From the NCBI RefSeq assembly GCF_000423065.1, contig NZ_AUHG01000001.1, positions 1 to 33,620 of the forward strand: a stretch of 33,620 nucleotides of DNA. The letters are read 5' to 3'. The DNA is from Christiangramia echinicola DSM 19838. Lineage in GTDB: Bacteria > Bacteroidota > Bacteroidia > Flavobacteriales > Flavobacteriaceae. Positions 21,619 to 31,186 of the stretch are shown piece by piece. Made by a program: the position numbers and the translations under genes. How positions within the stretch are numbered: the stretch's first letter is position 1; each line of letters starts with the position of its first letter. The notes beneath the pieces were generated by a model, which was given only the letters and a program-made list of their open reading frames with translations, was not told where the DNA came from and ran no database searches.

Positions 21619-22452
21619 CTATTCAAAATTTATAGTTATTGTATCCAGGTATTCAAGTCCGAAGAGACTCGCTGCACTTCCCACAGTACTCGGATTACTT
21701 TTATATATCGCCAGTTCTATATACCCGGCAGAATTAAATACCGCCAGTTTCTTACCATCCTCTTCTTTTCGATTTTCCTTTTCCACATTAAAGTTAATGG
21801 CGTGGCTGTAGGTTTCATAGATCACATTAAAATTGACATTCCTGGCGCTGATCTTAAATTCTCTTCCCTTACCAATTGTATCAAAAAGTTTTCGCGAAAT
21901 ATTAGTGATCACATTTCCGTAGTTATCAACATAAATAACATGACCCAGGATCTGATCTTTTTCAGAATTTATAATAGGCTCAAACTGTTTAAGATGCCTT
22001 ATTTCACTAACGCTTTTACCTATGACTTCAAGGGTTCCACCTCTGGAAATATGGCAGGCAACTTTTACAAATACGTCAAGGACAGGAAAGTTGGTCTGGA
22101 TCTTATCATGAATGTTTATTTCAACGATCTTCTCCGGTTTTATTTCAGAAGCCAGCAGGGATAAAATGCCATTATTCGCACATATAAAATAATGCTCATC
22201 AAGTTTTACCGCTAAATGCTTATTTTCTGGAGTAAGCTCAGAATCTATACCAATAATATGTATGGTTCCCTTCGGAAAACTATTATAGGCATTTTTAATT
22301 ATATAGGCTGCCTCACTGATATGAAAAGGGGAGACCGAATGAGAAATATCAACAATCCTTACATCACTTAATTCACTATAGATAGCTCCTTTAACCGCAC
22401 CAGCGAAATAATCTTTCTCTCCGAAATCGGTCGTTAAAGTAATGATTGCCAT
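21619..22452 (-). CDS. DUF62 family (SAM hydroxide adenosyltransferase-like) protein
   Basis: A 277-residue DUF62 protein. Known members hydrolyse S-adenosylmethionine to adenosine and methionine, and the fluorinase is a relative. Seen here: ITLTTDFGEKDYFAGAVKGAI, VDISHSVSPFHISEAAYII, a conserved Asp (D70) in IGIDSE, ICANNGILSLL, HISRGG (H134) and VIYVDNYGNVITNI in the C-terminal domain. By eye alignment the arginine of the Asp-Arg-His triad is replaced by Asn (N77), which may be a Bacteroidota variant. It is first in a pair with the ABM protein and divergent from phoH. Confidence 0.85.
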   Translation of the reverse strand: MAIITLTTDFGEKDYFAGAVKGAIYSELSDVRIVDISHSVSPFHISEAAYIIKNAYNSFPKGTIHIIGIDSELTPENKHLAVKLDEHYFICANNGILSLLASEIKPEKIVEINIHDKIQTNFPVLDVFVKVACHISRGGTLEVIGKSVSEIRHLKQFEPIINSEKDQILGHVIYVDNYGNVITNISRKLFDTIGKGREFKISARNVNFNVIYETYSHAINFNVEKENRKEEDGKKLAVFNSAGYIELAIYKSNPSTVGSAASLFGLEYLDTITINFE

Positions 22453-22662
22453 AGGCGATTGTTAATATTTTTTTAATCTGAGACTGGTAAATTTCCTTAA
22501 GTTTGTATAGAAGGCGAATATAATTTTATTTTTAGTGATTCGCTTAGGCTAAAAGGTAAAAAATACCATAAATTCGGTTTCAAAATTAGGATATTGAAAT
22601 ACGAAGGACAAATAAAAATGACCTGAAAAATCTACAATGCTTCATCTTAAAAACCATAGCTT

Positions 22663-23616
22663 TTGAACGAACTTCTTATTGAACTCTCAGAAATCAGCCC
22701 TCGAGAATTTTTCGGGCAGCAGAATGAACACATTGAACTTTTAAAAAAGTACTTTCCAAAATTAAAAATTGTCGCCAGGGGTAGTAATATACGTGTCTTT
22801 GGAGATGAGGAAATGCTTGAAGAATTTGATAAACGTTTTTCGATGCTGATGGATCATTTTGGGAAATATAATAAACTCGACGAGAATACTATCGAAAGAG
22901 TTCTTACTAGTGAAGGTGAAGAAGATTATAAAACCTCAAAAGAAAGCGGCGAGACCATAGTTCATGGGGTCAGTGGGAAGGTGATTAAAGCTCAGACTGC
23001 CAATCAGCGTAAACTGGTAGAGCTATCCAGAAAGAATGACCTTATTTTCGCCATAGGTCCTGCTGGTACAGGCAAAACCTATACGGGTGTGGCTCTGGCT
23101 GTAAAGGCATTAAAAGAAAAGCAAGTGAAAAAGATCATTCTTACCAGGCCAGCCGTAGAGGCAGGAGAGAACCTTGGTTTTTTACCCGGAGATCTTAAGG
23201 AGAAACTGGATCCTTATATGCAACCTCTGTATGATGCACTAAGAGATATGATCCCGCACGAAAAGCTGGAGATTTTTATCGAAAAAGGAGTGATCCAGAT
23301 CGCACCTTTAGCATTTATGAGAGGTCGAACTTTAGATCATGCATTTGTAATTCTTGATGAAGCCCAGAATACAACTCATGCTCAAATGAAGATGTTCTTA
23401 ACCAGGATGGGTAAAAATGCGAAATTCATGATCACGGGAGATCCTGGCCAGATAGATCTTCCAAGAAGAGTTATTTCGGGATTAAAAGAAGCGCTACTTG
23501 TTCTTAAAGATGTAAAAGGTGTAGGGACGGTATACCTTGATGATAAGGATGTAATTCGCCATAGATTGGTGAAAAAGATCATTGCTGCTTATAAAACAAT
23601 TGAACATAACGACTAA
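22663..23616 (+). CDS. PhoH family ATPase, TTG start
   Basis: A 317-residue PhoH-like protein (PhoH domain with N-terminal KH-like region). It has Walker A GPAGTGKT (132-139), Walker B VILDEAQ (229-235) and MFLTRMGKNAKFMITGDPGQIDLP. Related proteins have roles in RNA metabolism and phosphate starvation; the function is not settled. The start is TTG: the in-frame codons just upstream are TAG CTT, so no upstream ATG is possible, and the N-terminal NELLIELSEISPREFFG is typical of the family. purC follows 21 bases later, so they may share a transcript. Confidence 0.92.
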   Translation: MNELLIELSEISPREFFGQQNEHIELLKKYFPKLKIVARGSNIRVFGDEEMLEEFDKRFSMLMDHFGKYNKLDENTIERVLTSEGEEDYKTSKESGETIVHGVSGKVIKAQTANQRKLVELSRKNDLIFAIGPAGTGKTYTGVALAVKALKEKQVKKIILTRPAVEAGENLGFLPGDLKEKLDPYMQPLYDALRDMIPHEKLEIFIEKGVIQIAPLAFMRGRTLDHAFVILDEAQNTTHAQMKMFLTRMGKNAKFMITGDPGQIDLPRRVISGLKEALLVLKDVKGVGTVYLDDKDVIRHRLVKKIIAAYKTIEHND

Positions 23617-23637
23617 TATTAAAAGCTCAAACTCTTT

Positions 23638-24591
23638 ATGAGTAATACGATTACTAAAACGAATTTCAATTTTCCGGGTCAGGAATCTGTTTATAAAGGA
23701 AAAGTAAGAGACGTTTATTCTTTAGAAGATGATCTTCTGGTAATGATCGCTTCAGATAGACTTTCCGCCTTTGATGTGGTGATGCCAAAAGGCATTCCTT
23801 ACAAAGGCCAGATCCTGAACCAGATTGCTACCAATATGATGGAGAAGACCAGTGATATTGTTCCGAATTGGTTAGAAGCTACTCCAGATCCCAATGTTGC
23901 TGTAGGTAAGAAATGCGAGCCTTTTAAAGTGGAAATGGTAATTCGAGGATATATGTCTGGACATGCCGCCAGGGAATATAATGCTGGTAAACGAGAACTA
24001 TGCGGGGTTTCCCTGCCTGAGGGTTTAAAGGAAAACGATAAGTTTCCTGAACCGCTTATCACTCCAGCTACAAAAGCAGAACATGGAGACCATGATGAAG
24101 ATATTTCCCGGGAAAATATCATAAAGCGAGGAATAGTTTCAGAAGAGGATTATTTGAAGCTGGAAGATTATACAAGAAAATTATTTCAGCGTGGAACTGA
24201 AATTGCAGCAAAACAGGACCTGATCCTGGTTGATACCAAATATGAATTTGGAAAAACTGCTGAAGGTGAGATCGTGCTGATTGATGAGATCCATACGCCA
24301 GATTCTTCAAGATATTTCTATAAAAAAGGATACAAGGAACGCCAGGAAAAAGGTGAGGCTCAAAAGCAGTTGTCTAAAGAATTCGTTCGACAGTGGTTAA
24401 TTTCAAATGGGTTTCAAGGTCTGGAAGGACAAAGCGTCCCTGAAATGAGTGATGAGTACATAGAATCAGTTTCTGAAAGATATATTGAACTTTACGAGAA
24501 TATCACCGGCGAGATATTTCAAAAAGGAGATGTCTCAAATATTGAAACTCGTATTCAAAATAATGTAGAATCTTATCTAAAGAATCGGTAA
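23638..24591 (+). CDS. purC: phosphoribosylaminoimidazole-succinocarboxamide synthase
   Basis: A 317-residue SAICAR synthetase, the step in purine synthesis joining aspartate to CAIR with ATP. Seen here: [32 protein letters not shown] (the nucleotide-binding start), [16 protein letters not shown], the [16 protein letters not shown] loop and LVDTKYEFG with the following [14 protein letters not shown]. This is the longer type (about 300 residues) common in Bacteroidota. The gene follows phoH and ends before an intrinsic terminator. Confidence 0.96.
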   Translation: MSNTITKTNFNFPGQESVYKGKVRDVYSLEDDLLVMIASDRLSAFDVVMPKGIPYKGQILNQIATNMMEKTSDIVPNWLEATPDPNVAVGKKCEPFKVEMVIRGYMSGHAAREYNAGKRELCGVSLPEGLKENDKFPEPLITPATKAEHGDHDEDISRENIIKRGIVSEEDYLKLEDYTRKLFQRGTEIAAKQDLILVDTKYEFGKTAEGEIVLIDEIHTPDSSRYFYKKGYKERQEKGEAQKQLSKEFVRQWLISNGFQGLEGQSVPEMSDEYIESVSERYIELYENITGEIFQKGDVSNIETRIQNNVESYLKNR

Positions 24592-24696
24592 GCTGAATAT
24601 TTGGCAAAAAAGCATTAACTATTCTATCATAATTAGAATATAATAGCGCTTTTAACGCAGTATTCCTTTTTTGATTCCTTACGATTTAATAATTTT

Positions 24697-24732
24697 AAAG
24701 ACAAAACCGGTTTATCCGGTTTTGTCTTTTTT
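24697..24732 (+). terminator. terminator after purC, close to acs
   Basis: AAAGACAAAACCGG pairs with CCGGTTTTGTCTTT across a five-base loop, and a T run follows. It ends only 18 bases before the acs ATG. Confidence 0.85.
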
Positions 24733-24750
24733 CATTTAAACCAACTACAC

Positions 24751-26658
24751 ATGAGTAATTATCATATTAAGAATCTTGAGGAATATTTTCAGGTATATAG
24801 AAAATCTGTACGGGAGCCGGAGAATTTCTGGCAGGAAGTGGCTGAAGAACATTTTGTATGGAGGAAGAAATGGGATAATGTTCTCAGTTGGGATTTTACG
24901 AAACCGGAGGTTAAATGGTTTGAAAATGCAAAACTGAATATTACTGAAAATTGTATCGACAGGCATTTGCTTGCGCAGGGAGATAAAACTGCAATAATCT
25001 GGGAACCTAACGATCCTAAAGAGGATGCATTACATTTAAGTTTTAATGACCTTCACAAAAAAGTGAATCAGTTCGCCAATGTTCTTAAAGATAATGGGAT
25101 TAAAAAAGGGGATAGGGTCTGTATCTATTTACCCATGATCCCGGAACTGGCCTATTCAGTTCTGGCATGTGCACGAATAGGTGCTATCCATTCTGTTGTT
25201 TTTGCAGGATTTTCAGCTTCAGCATTAGCAACAAGAACTCTGGATGCAGATTGTAAAATGATGATCACATCAGATGGTTCCTTCCGTGGTGAGAAAACCA
25301 TAGATCTAAAAGGGATCGTAGACAAGGCATTGGAGGATTGCCCGGATGTGGAAACAGTACTCGTGGCTAAAAGGACAGGTTCCGAGGTAAATATGAAAGA
25401 AGGACGTGATAAGTGGCTAGAACCATTAATGAACGAAGCCTCAAGCGAATGTGCTCCTGAAGTTATGGATTCAGAGGACCCTTTGTTTATACTCTATACT
25501 TCCGGTTCCACAGGTAAGCCTAAAGGAATGCTACATACCACTGCAGGGTATATGGTTTATACCGCTTATACCTTTAAGAATATATTTAATTATCAGGATG
25601 ATGATGTTTACTGGTGTACTGCCGATATTGGTTGGATAACCGGCCATTCGTATATCGTGTATGGACCGTTATTAAATGGTGCCACAACAGTAATGTTTGA
25701 AGGAGTGCCTTCCTATCCTGATTTCGGTCGTTTCTGGAAGATAGTTGAAAAGCATAAAGTGAATCAGTTCTATACTGCGCCAACAGCAATTCGCGCTTTG
25801 GCAAAAAAGAATCTTGAATTTGTAGACAATTACGATCTTAGCAGTCTTAAAGTTCTTGGAACGGTTGGTGAACCTATTAATGAAGAAGCATGGCACTGGT
25901 ATGATAATAATATAGGTAAAAATAAGAGTCCCATTGTTGATACCTGGTGGCAGACAGAGACTGGTGGGATCATGATCTCACCAATCCCATTTGCTACACC
26001 AACGAAACCAACCTTTGCGACATTACCATTTCCAGGAATTCAACCGGTTTTAATGGATGAAGAAGGAAAGGAGATCAAAGGCAATCAGGTTGATGGTAGA
26101 TTATGTATTAAATTCCCGTGGCCATCTATGGCACGTACGATCTATGGAGATCATGATCGCTACCGGGACACCTATTTTTCAGCCTTTGAAAATAAATATT
26201 TCACTGGAGATGGTGCCTTAAGAGACGAAACAGGGTATTATAGAATTACCGGTAGGGTAGATGATGTGATCATTGTTTCAGGTCATAACCTCGGAACCGC
26301 ACCAATAGAAGATGCTATTAATGAACATCCAGCGGTGGCAGAATCGGCGGTGGTTGGTTTTCCGCATGAAGTTAAAGGAAATGCATTATATGGGTTTGTA
26401 ATTCTTAAAGAAGCCGGCGAATCGAGAAATCAGGATAATCTTAGAAAGGAGATCAACCAGCAAATAGCTGATAAGATCGGGCCTATTGCTAAACCTGATA
26501 AAATTCAATTTGTAGAAGGATTACCGAAAACCAGAAGTGGTAAGATCATGAGAAGGATTTTGAGAAAGATTGCTTCAAAAGACACAGCAAATCTTGGGGA
26601 TACCTCAACTCTTTTAAATCCTGAGGTGGTGGAAGAGGTGATAAAAGGAACACTATAA
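24751..26658 (+). CDS. acs: acetyl-CoA synthetase
   Basis: A 635-residue AMP-forming acetate-CoA ligase. Signatures are the ATP loop LYTSGSTGKPKGMLHT (about 247-262), the acetate-pocket motif TWWQTETGG (about 397-405), YRITGRVDDVI and the C-terminal PKTRSGKIMRRILR with the catalytic lysine that is the usual acetylation site. It activates acetate for central metabolism. Length and motifs are normal. No promoter fits in the 18 bases between the purC hairpin and its start. Confidence 0.97.
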   Translation: MSNYHIKNLEEYFQVYRKSVREPENFWQEVAEEHFVWRKKWDNVLSWDFTKPEVKWFENAKLNITENCIDRHLLAQGDKTAIIWEPNDPKEDALHLSFNDLHKKVNQFANVLKDNGIKKGDRVCIYLPMIPELAYSVLACARIGAIHSVVFAGFSASALATRTLDADCKMMITSDGSFRGEKTIDLKGIVDKALEDCPDVETVLVAKRTGSEVNMKEGRDKWLEPLMNEASSECAPEVMDSEDPLFILYTSGSTGKPKGMLHTTAGYMVYTAYTFKNIFNYQDDDVYWCTADIGWITGHSYIVYGPLLNGATTVMFEGVPSYPDFGRFWKIVEKHKVNQFYTAPTAIRALAKKNLEFVDNYDLSSLKVLGTVGEPINEEAWHWYDNNIGKNKSPIVDTWWQTETGGIMISPIPFATPTKPTFATLPFPGIQPVLMDEEGKEIKGNQVDGRLCIKFPWPSMARTIYGDHDRYRDTYFSAFENKYFTGDGALRDETGYYRITGRVDDVIIVSGHNLGTAPIEDAINEHPAVAESAVVGFPHEVKGNALYGFVILKEAGESRNQDNLRKEINQQIADKIGPIAKPDKIQFVEGLPKTRSGKIMRRILRKIASKDTANLGDTSTLLNPEVVEEVIKGTL

Positions 26659-26665
26659 TTATACA

Positions 26666-27343
26666 ATGGTAGATATGAAAATTCCAGGTGTTCTATTATT
26701 AGCCTTCATTGGGTCGATTTCATATTCTCAAAACGGAGATCAAACAACTATTAATTTCCTGAATGAAATATATAAAATGGAAGTCAAGTCTAAGATGTCT
26801 CCAGATTCCTACGGAGGCTCACCGTATCTGCCAAAAGATTTTGAAGAAGGGAAGCTAATTTCTAATGGGAGAGAGGCCCCAGGATTTATTAGGTATAATG
26901 TACTTGCAAATCAAATAGAATTAAAAGTAAATCAGGAAGATTCAACAATAATCACTTTACCCAGCAATCAGTTTAATTCATTTGTAATTGATGATGTTGA
27001 ATATTCCTGGAAAAACCTAAAAACAGAGGATGGTTGGAAAAATGGATTTTTCATTAAATATTATGAAGGTGATGATTTGAAATTTTATGGGTATCCGGAA
27101 CTTTTTAAAAAGGAAGCGGTAAAAAGTCTTGGTTTTGTAGAAGGAAAACCGGCTCACTATAGAGTTGATATTAAATACTATCTATCCAGAAATAAATCTG
27201 AATTCAATTCGATTAAAATCAAAAATAAGGATTTTAAAAAATCATTGAATTTGGATGGGAATGCTAAAGTCTATCTTGATGATCACAAGTTGAAGAAAGT
27301 AAGTGACGTAATTAAGTTTCTTGAGTGGTACGAAGCAAATTAA
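26666..27343 (+). CDS. secreted protein, unknown function
   Basis: A 225-residue protein. The N-terminus is a signal peptide (MKIPGVLLLAFIGSISYSQ when started at the internal Met at 26675; the first ATG at 26666 adds MVD). The mature part is rich in Lys, Asn and aromatic residues with a DGWKNGFFIKYYEGDDLKFYG stretch and no known motif. It lies seven bases after acs, so it may be co-transcribed. Its end overlaps a convergent gene by four bases. Confidence 0.65.
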   Translation: MVDMKIPGVLLLAFIGSISYSQNGDQTTINFLNEIYKMEVKSKMSPDSYGGSPYLPKDFEEGKLISNGREAPGFIRYNVLANQIELKVNQEDSTIITLPSNQFNSFVIDDVEYSWKNLKTEDGWKNGFFIKYYEGDDLKFYGYPELFKKEAVKSLGFVEGKPAHYRVDIKYYLSRNKSEFNSIKIKNKDFKKSLNLDGNAKVYLDDHKLKKVSDVIKFLEWYEAN

Positions 27344-28017
27344 TTTTTTATCTTCATTAGATCTTTAAGGTTTAATTCCTTTTTATTTTTTATTCTTCCA
27401 AGTAGTTTAAGGAATATAATCGCGGTTATATAAGCATCACCAGAAGCGGTATGCCTGTCGATGAGATCTATGTTGTAGGCCTCAGCTATCTCATCCAGGG
27501 AATACACCTTATCCCGGTCTATAAAATTTGTTATAATCCTGGTATTTCTATATAATACAGCTGTATCCAGAACTTTATTTTTAAGCTTGGGTAGATTATT
27601 TCTATTAAGTGCCTTATTTACCATTTTGATGTCAAAACCTGCATGATGGGCTACCAGAACTGAATTTTGTATATAATTTAAAAATTTCTTCAATGCCTCA
27701 AATTCAGTGATTTTCTCAAATCTTTCGTTCTTAATTATTCCGTGGATCTTTACCGTTTCAGGATTGAATTTGGTTTGATCCAGGAAAACTTCGAAATTAT
27801 CACTGATCTCGATACTTTGATTTTCAATTCGAACTGCCCCTATACTCAATATTCTATCTTCATTAAAGTCAAATCCAGTTGTTTCAGTATCAAAAATAAT
27901 GAACCGAACCTCAGATATTTTTTCCGGAAGTTTTTCTTCGAAACTCTGAGCATAATTCTGCCAGAAAATCGGTAGATCTTCATGCTCATTATTTTTTTTA
28001 AATAAATTCCTGATCAT
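27340..28017 (-). CDS. DnaQ-like 3'-5' exonuclease
   Basis: A 225-residue DEDDh exonuclease related to DNA polymerase III epsilon. Exo I is FIIFDTETTGFDFNEDRILSIGAVRI (Asp-Thr-Glu), Exo II is VLVAHHAGFDIKMV and Exo III is DRHTASGDAYITAIIFLKL (His and Asp). All four acidic/histidine positions are present. It overlaps the upstream DUF294 gene by four bases (ATGA). This pair recurs in Bacteroidota, which suggests linked roles, possibly in nucleotide or repair signalling, but none is proven. Confidence 0.88.
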   Translation of the reverse strand: MIRNLFKKNNEHEDLPIFWQNYAQSFEEKLPEKISEVRFIIFDTETTGFDFNEDRILSIGAVRIENQSIEISDNFEVFLDQTKFNPETVKIHGIIKNERFEKITEFEALKKFLNYIQNSVLVAHHAGFDIKMVNKALNRNNLPKLKNKVLDTAVLYRNTRIITNFIDRDKVYSLDEIAEAYNIDLIDRHTASGDAYITAIIFLKLLGRIKNKKELNLKDLMKIKN

Positions 28018-29936
28018 AGGTAATAGGTAGTTTCAAATCTAATCTTGATAAGCTCCTGAATTTCCTTTATTGTTTTAAAACAACGCTTCAATTTTATTTT
28101 ATCTTCTTTACCAAGATCCTCTAGGTTGATAAAGCGGCCATTGTCCTTATGCTTCAAGCCTTGTTTAGTTCTGAATTTTATGAGTGCCCTGGAAGAATAG
28201 GCACAAGCCTGGTAGATCTCTTTATTATTAGGTTCCAACTGTGCTAACTTATCAAACCTTTCTGAAGTATTACTAATATTTTTCACCCTGTGTTCCAGAA
28301 TTAATAGACGGGCGGCATCAGTTAAAGGCATGATCCCTCTTTTTTTGATATCAAAAAGATCTTTTTTCTCTCCATCCTGTTCAACAAGAAACTGCCTGAA
28401 GAACCCTAAAGGCGACGGATTTCTCAATGCCTGGGCAGCCAGCCTGTTCAGAAAATTCCTGTTACCTTTTAGAATATCAAAAATATGATCTGAAAGCGAA
28501 TTGGTAAGTTTCACATCTCCATACGAAATGTCAAAATCAAAGAATATCTGGCATAATAGGATCTCGTCATTGCCAGAAGTAGTGACCCATTGTGAAAATT
28601 GTTCCTTCCATTCAGAAAGAGAAAGACAATATTTGGGATTTCTGGCCATCATCTCGGCCGGACAGAATTCGTAGCCTATTATATTTAGTCTTTTGGTTAC
28701 CTTGGTTGCTAGTTTTAGAAAGTAAGCCCTGGTTTCTTCGAGTTTTTCTTTTGGGACATCCTCAAAAACCAAAGCGTTATCCTGATCTGTATGCAACAAT
28801 TGCTCTTTTCTTCCCTGGCTCCCTAACGACATCCAGGCGAAATTAGCCGGTGCCGGTTCATTCATTTTTTCGATACATCTTTGAATGGTTCGCTTGATGG
28901 TGGCGTCATTCAATTCAAAAATAATATTAGAAATATGGGTTAGTGGAATGTTGCTTTTTAAATAACCATTCAGCAGGATCATGATCTTATTCCTAATCCG
29001 CTTAAGCTTTTTGGTACTACTGGCTCTGTTTATAGCTTTCATTAAAACCGCCGGATTATTTCCCTGAGAAACAATAATATCATGCTCAGAAACTATTCCC
29101 TTTACTTTTGTGTTGGGAGTACCATCTTTGGTAATGCATATATGATTGATGTTGTGTTTCATCATTGTAAGCTGAGCCTGAGCGATCGTAAGTCCTTTGG
29201 AATAACAGATCACCGGGGAATTCATCACTTCACTTATAGGATTTTGAATTGGGAGTTTTCCAGTGGCTATAGATTCTCTGAAGTCAACATCGGTGACTAT
29301 TCCAACTGGTTTATCATCTTCCACGACTATCACTGAGCCAACTTTTCTTTTGCTCATCAATATTGCAGCTTCCTGAATACTTGTTTCAGAAGATGCGGTA
29401 ACCATTTTCTTAATGATGGGAATAGGCTGTAATTCGAATAAAGCCTCTTTTTTAAAAGTTATGTCCTCTTCATCTGCAATTAACTTTCCCCGGTGTTCGT
29501 TGGAATATGGATTACGTGTATTGGATGCAAAACTTTCCATAAGGAAATTTCCGACATGTGGATTGCTAATAGCATAAGGTTTGAAAACTTCCAGCGGAAT
29601 TGCGTAGATGACACTTTCTTCGTCGGTTATCGCATTGATCTGATAATTTTCTTTGGCAAACATAGGGCGTAAACCAAAAATATCGCCTTCGTCACATTTA
29701 TCTATAGTTTCTGGTTCTTTATTGTCGTCAAGCTTCTGTAGATCTACAGCGCCTTTCTGTACTATGTAAAAGTAATTATGAACTTTTTCATCTTTAGCGA
29801 ATATGGTTCTACCCTGTTCAAAATACATCACCTTAACCTCATTTGCAATCAGGTCCAGGTATGTTCTTTCAAGTAGAGAGAAAGGAGGGAAGCCGCTTAG
29901 AAAATCAGCAATCCGGGAAGCAATAGAATTAGTCAT
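28014..29936 (-). CDS. cNMP-binding / CBS / DUF294 nucleotidyltransferase-like protein
   Basis: A 640-residue multidomain protein. It has a cyclic-nucleotide-binding domain (about 20-120, with FEQGRTIFAKDEKVHNYFYIVQKGAVDL), a CBS pair (about 178-290, KVGSVIVVEDDKPVGIVTDVDF and INHICITKDGTPNTKVKGIVSEHDI), and a DUF294 nucleotidyltransferase-like region (SLGSQGRKEQLLHTDQDNALVFED, about 370-393). A helical DUF294 C-terminal domain ends the protein. The G-S and DxD-type residues are intact. Such proteins look like ligand-gated nucleotidyltransferases, but substrate and ligand are unknown. The partner gene is the exonuclease. Confidence 0.9.
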   Translation of the reverse strand: MTNSIASRIADFLSGFPPFSLLERTYLDLIANEVKVMYFEQGRTIFAKDEKVHNYFYIVQKGAVDLQKLDDNKEPETIDKCDEGDIFGLRPMFAKENYQINAITDEESVIYAIPLEVFKPYAISNPHVGNFLMESFASNTRNPYSNEHRGKLIADEEDITFKKEALFELQPIPIIKKMVTASSETSIQEAAILMSKRKVGSVIVVEDDKPVGIVTDVDFRESIATGKLPIQNPISEVMNSPVICYSKGLTIAQAQLTMMKHNINHICITKDGTPNTKVKGIVSEHDIIVSQGNNPAVLMKAINRASSTKKLKRIRNKIMILLNGYLKSNIPLTHISNIIFELNDATIKRTIQRCIEKMNEPAPANFAWMSLGSQGRKEQLLHTDQDNALVFEDVPKEKLEETRAYFLKLATKVTKRLNIIGYEFCPAEMMARNPKYCLSLSEWKEQFSQWVTTSGNDEILLCQIFFDFDISYGDVKLTNSLSDHIFDILKGNRNFLNRLAAQALRNPSPLGFFRQFLVEQDGEKKDLFDIKKRGIMPLTDAARLLILEHRVKNISNTSERFDKLAQLEPNNKEIYQACAYSSRALIKFRTKQGLKHKDNGRFINLEDLGKEDKIKLKRCFKTIKEIQELIKIRFETTYYL

Positions 29937-29976
29937 ACTTCAAATTTATCTGAAATATGACAAATACGGAATTATA

Positions 29977-31059
29977 TTAATCTTCAATTTCAATTTTATA
30001 ATCCTGGATGAGCTTATATATGACCTTTTCAGTTTCTGAAAGTTGAGTGTAAACCGGTTTCTTGTCTTCATTCACCTTTTTAAAATAAGGAACTATTTCA
30101 CCAGTTTCATAGGTCTCTATCACCTTTGGATGCACATAGTAACTTCTACAGACGGCCCGCGTATTTCCCAATCCTTCCGCTGCGGCATCAAATCCTTCCA
30201 GAATATTCTTTTTATTATCCTTTTCATCTTCAACATAACCTAACTCATGCAAAGTCTCAAAGAATATTTTGGTGGCAGACCAGGTTCTAAAATCTTTAGC
30301 TGAAAAAATATCACCACTAATTTCATGAATATAGTCGTTGATCATTTCACTATCTATACTCTGCTTATCACCTTTCTCGTTATAAAATTTGAATAATTCC
30401 CAGCCTGGAATATCTTCACATTGATTAATGAGGTTTATTAGTTTTTTATCTTCTACGGTAATGGAGTGTTCTTTTCCTTTCTTCCCGACAAATTCGAATT
30501 TAATCCCGTTTTCAAAGGTTTTTACATGCCTGGTTCTAAAAGTAGAAAGTCCATAAGTTTTATTATTCTTTGCATAATAATGATTGCCAACCCTAATATG
30601 AGTTTCTTCCATTAGTCGAATAACCAGTGCCAGGACTTTTCTCTTTGGCATTCCTTCTAGTAGAAGATCCTTATCTACCTGCTTTCTTATCTTCGGAAGC
30701 ATTTTTCCAAAGGAGGTCATTTTAAAGAATTTTGTTTGATTCCTGATTTTAGACCATGTAGGGTGATACATATATTGTTTGCGCTCTTTTTCGTCGCGAC
30801 CAATTACCTGAAGGTGTCCATTTGAATAATGAGAAATCCTGACATTTTTCCAGGCAGGAGGAATTACCAGGCTTTTTATCCGGTCTAAAGTTTTAGGATC
30901 CTGAATTTTCTCTTCCTTATTATAGTATGCGAAACCTCTTCCAACTTTTCTTCTTTCAATTGAAAGATGGTTTTCAGAAACATATCTAAGTTTTGCCAGT
31001 TTAACAGCTTCATGAGGATCATTCATTACTGTAGCAACATCATCAGGTGACAGCGTCAT
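29977..31059 (-). CDS. DNA topoisomerase IB
   Basis: A 360-residue poxvirus-type topoisomerase IB that relaxes supercoils through a 3'-phosphotyrosine. Seen are the N-terminal VIPPAWKNVRISHYSNGHLQVIGRDEKERKQYMYHP, the catalytic-domain RLMEETHIRVGNHYYAKNNKTYGLSTFRTRHV, KDFRTWSATKIFFETL and the nucleophile in CRSYYVHP (Y308 or Y307). All catalytic parts are present. It is a stand-alone gene; the nearest upstream gene is on the same strand beyond a terminator. Confidence 0.93.
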   Translation of the reverse strand: MTLSPDDVATVMNDPHEAVKLAKLRYVSENHLSIERRKVGRGFAYYNKEEKIQDPKTLDRIKSLVIPPAWKNVRISHYSNGHLQVIGRDEKERKQYMYHPTWSKIRNQTKFFKMTSFGKMLPKIRKQVDKDLLLEGMPKRKVLALVIRLMEETHIRVGNHYYAKNNKTYGLSTFRTRHVKTFENGIKFEFVGKKGKEHSITVEDKKLINLINQCEDIPGWELFKFYNEKGDKQSIDSEMINDYIHEISGDIFSAKDFRTWSATKIFFETLHELGYVEDEKDNKKNILEGFDAAAEGLGNTRAVCRSYYVHPKVIETYETGEIVPYFKKVNEDKKPVYTQLSETEKVIYKLIQDYKIEIED

Positions 31060-31138
31060 TTTTTTTCTTTAAATATAACCTGATTTAGAACTAGGTATAT
31101 TTAAAGAAGTGTGAAAAAATTGGGTGTTGAAAATGAAA

Positions 31139-31160
31139 AACTCCCTGATTACAGGGAGTT
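31139..31160 (-). terminator. terminator of the M42 peptidase gene
   Basis: AACTCCCTG (31139-31147), loop ATTA, CAGGGAGTT (31152-31160). On the minus strand a TTT run follows the stem. It lies 27 bases after the peptidase stop. Confidence 0.8.
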
Positions 31161-31186
31161 TAACAGTAATTTATGAGATGTCCAAT

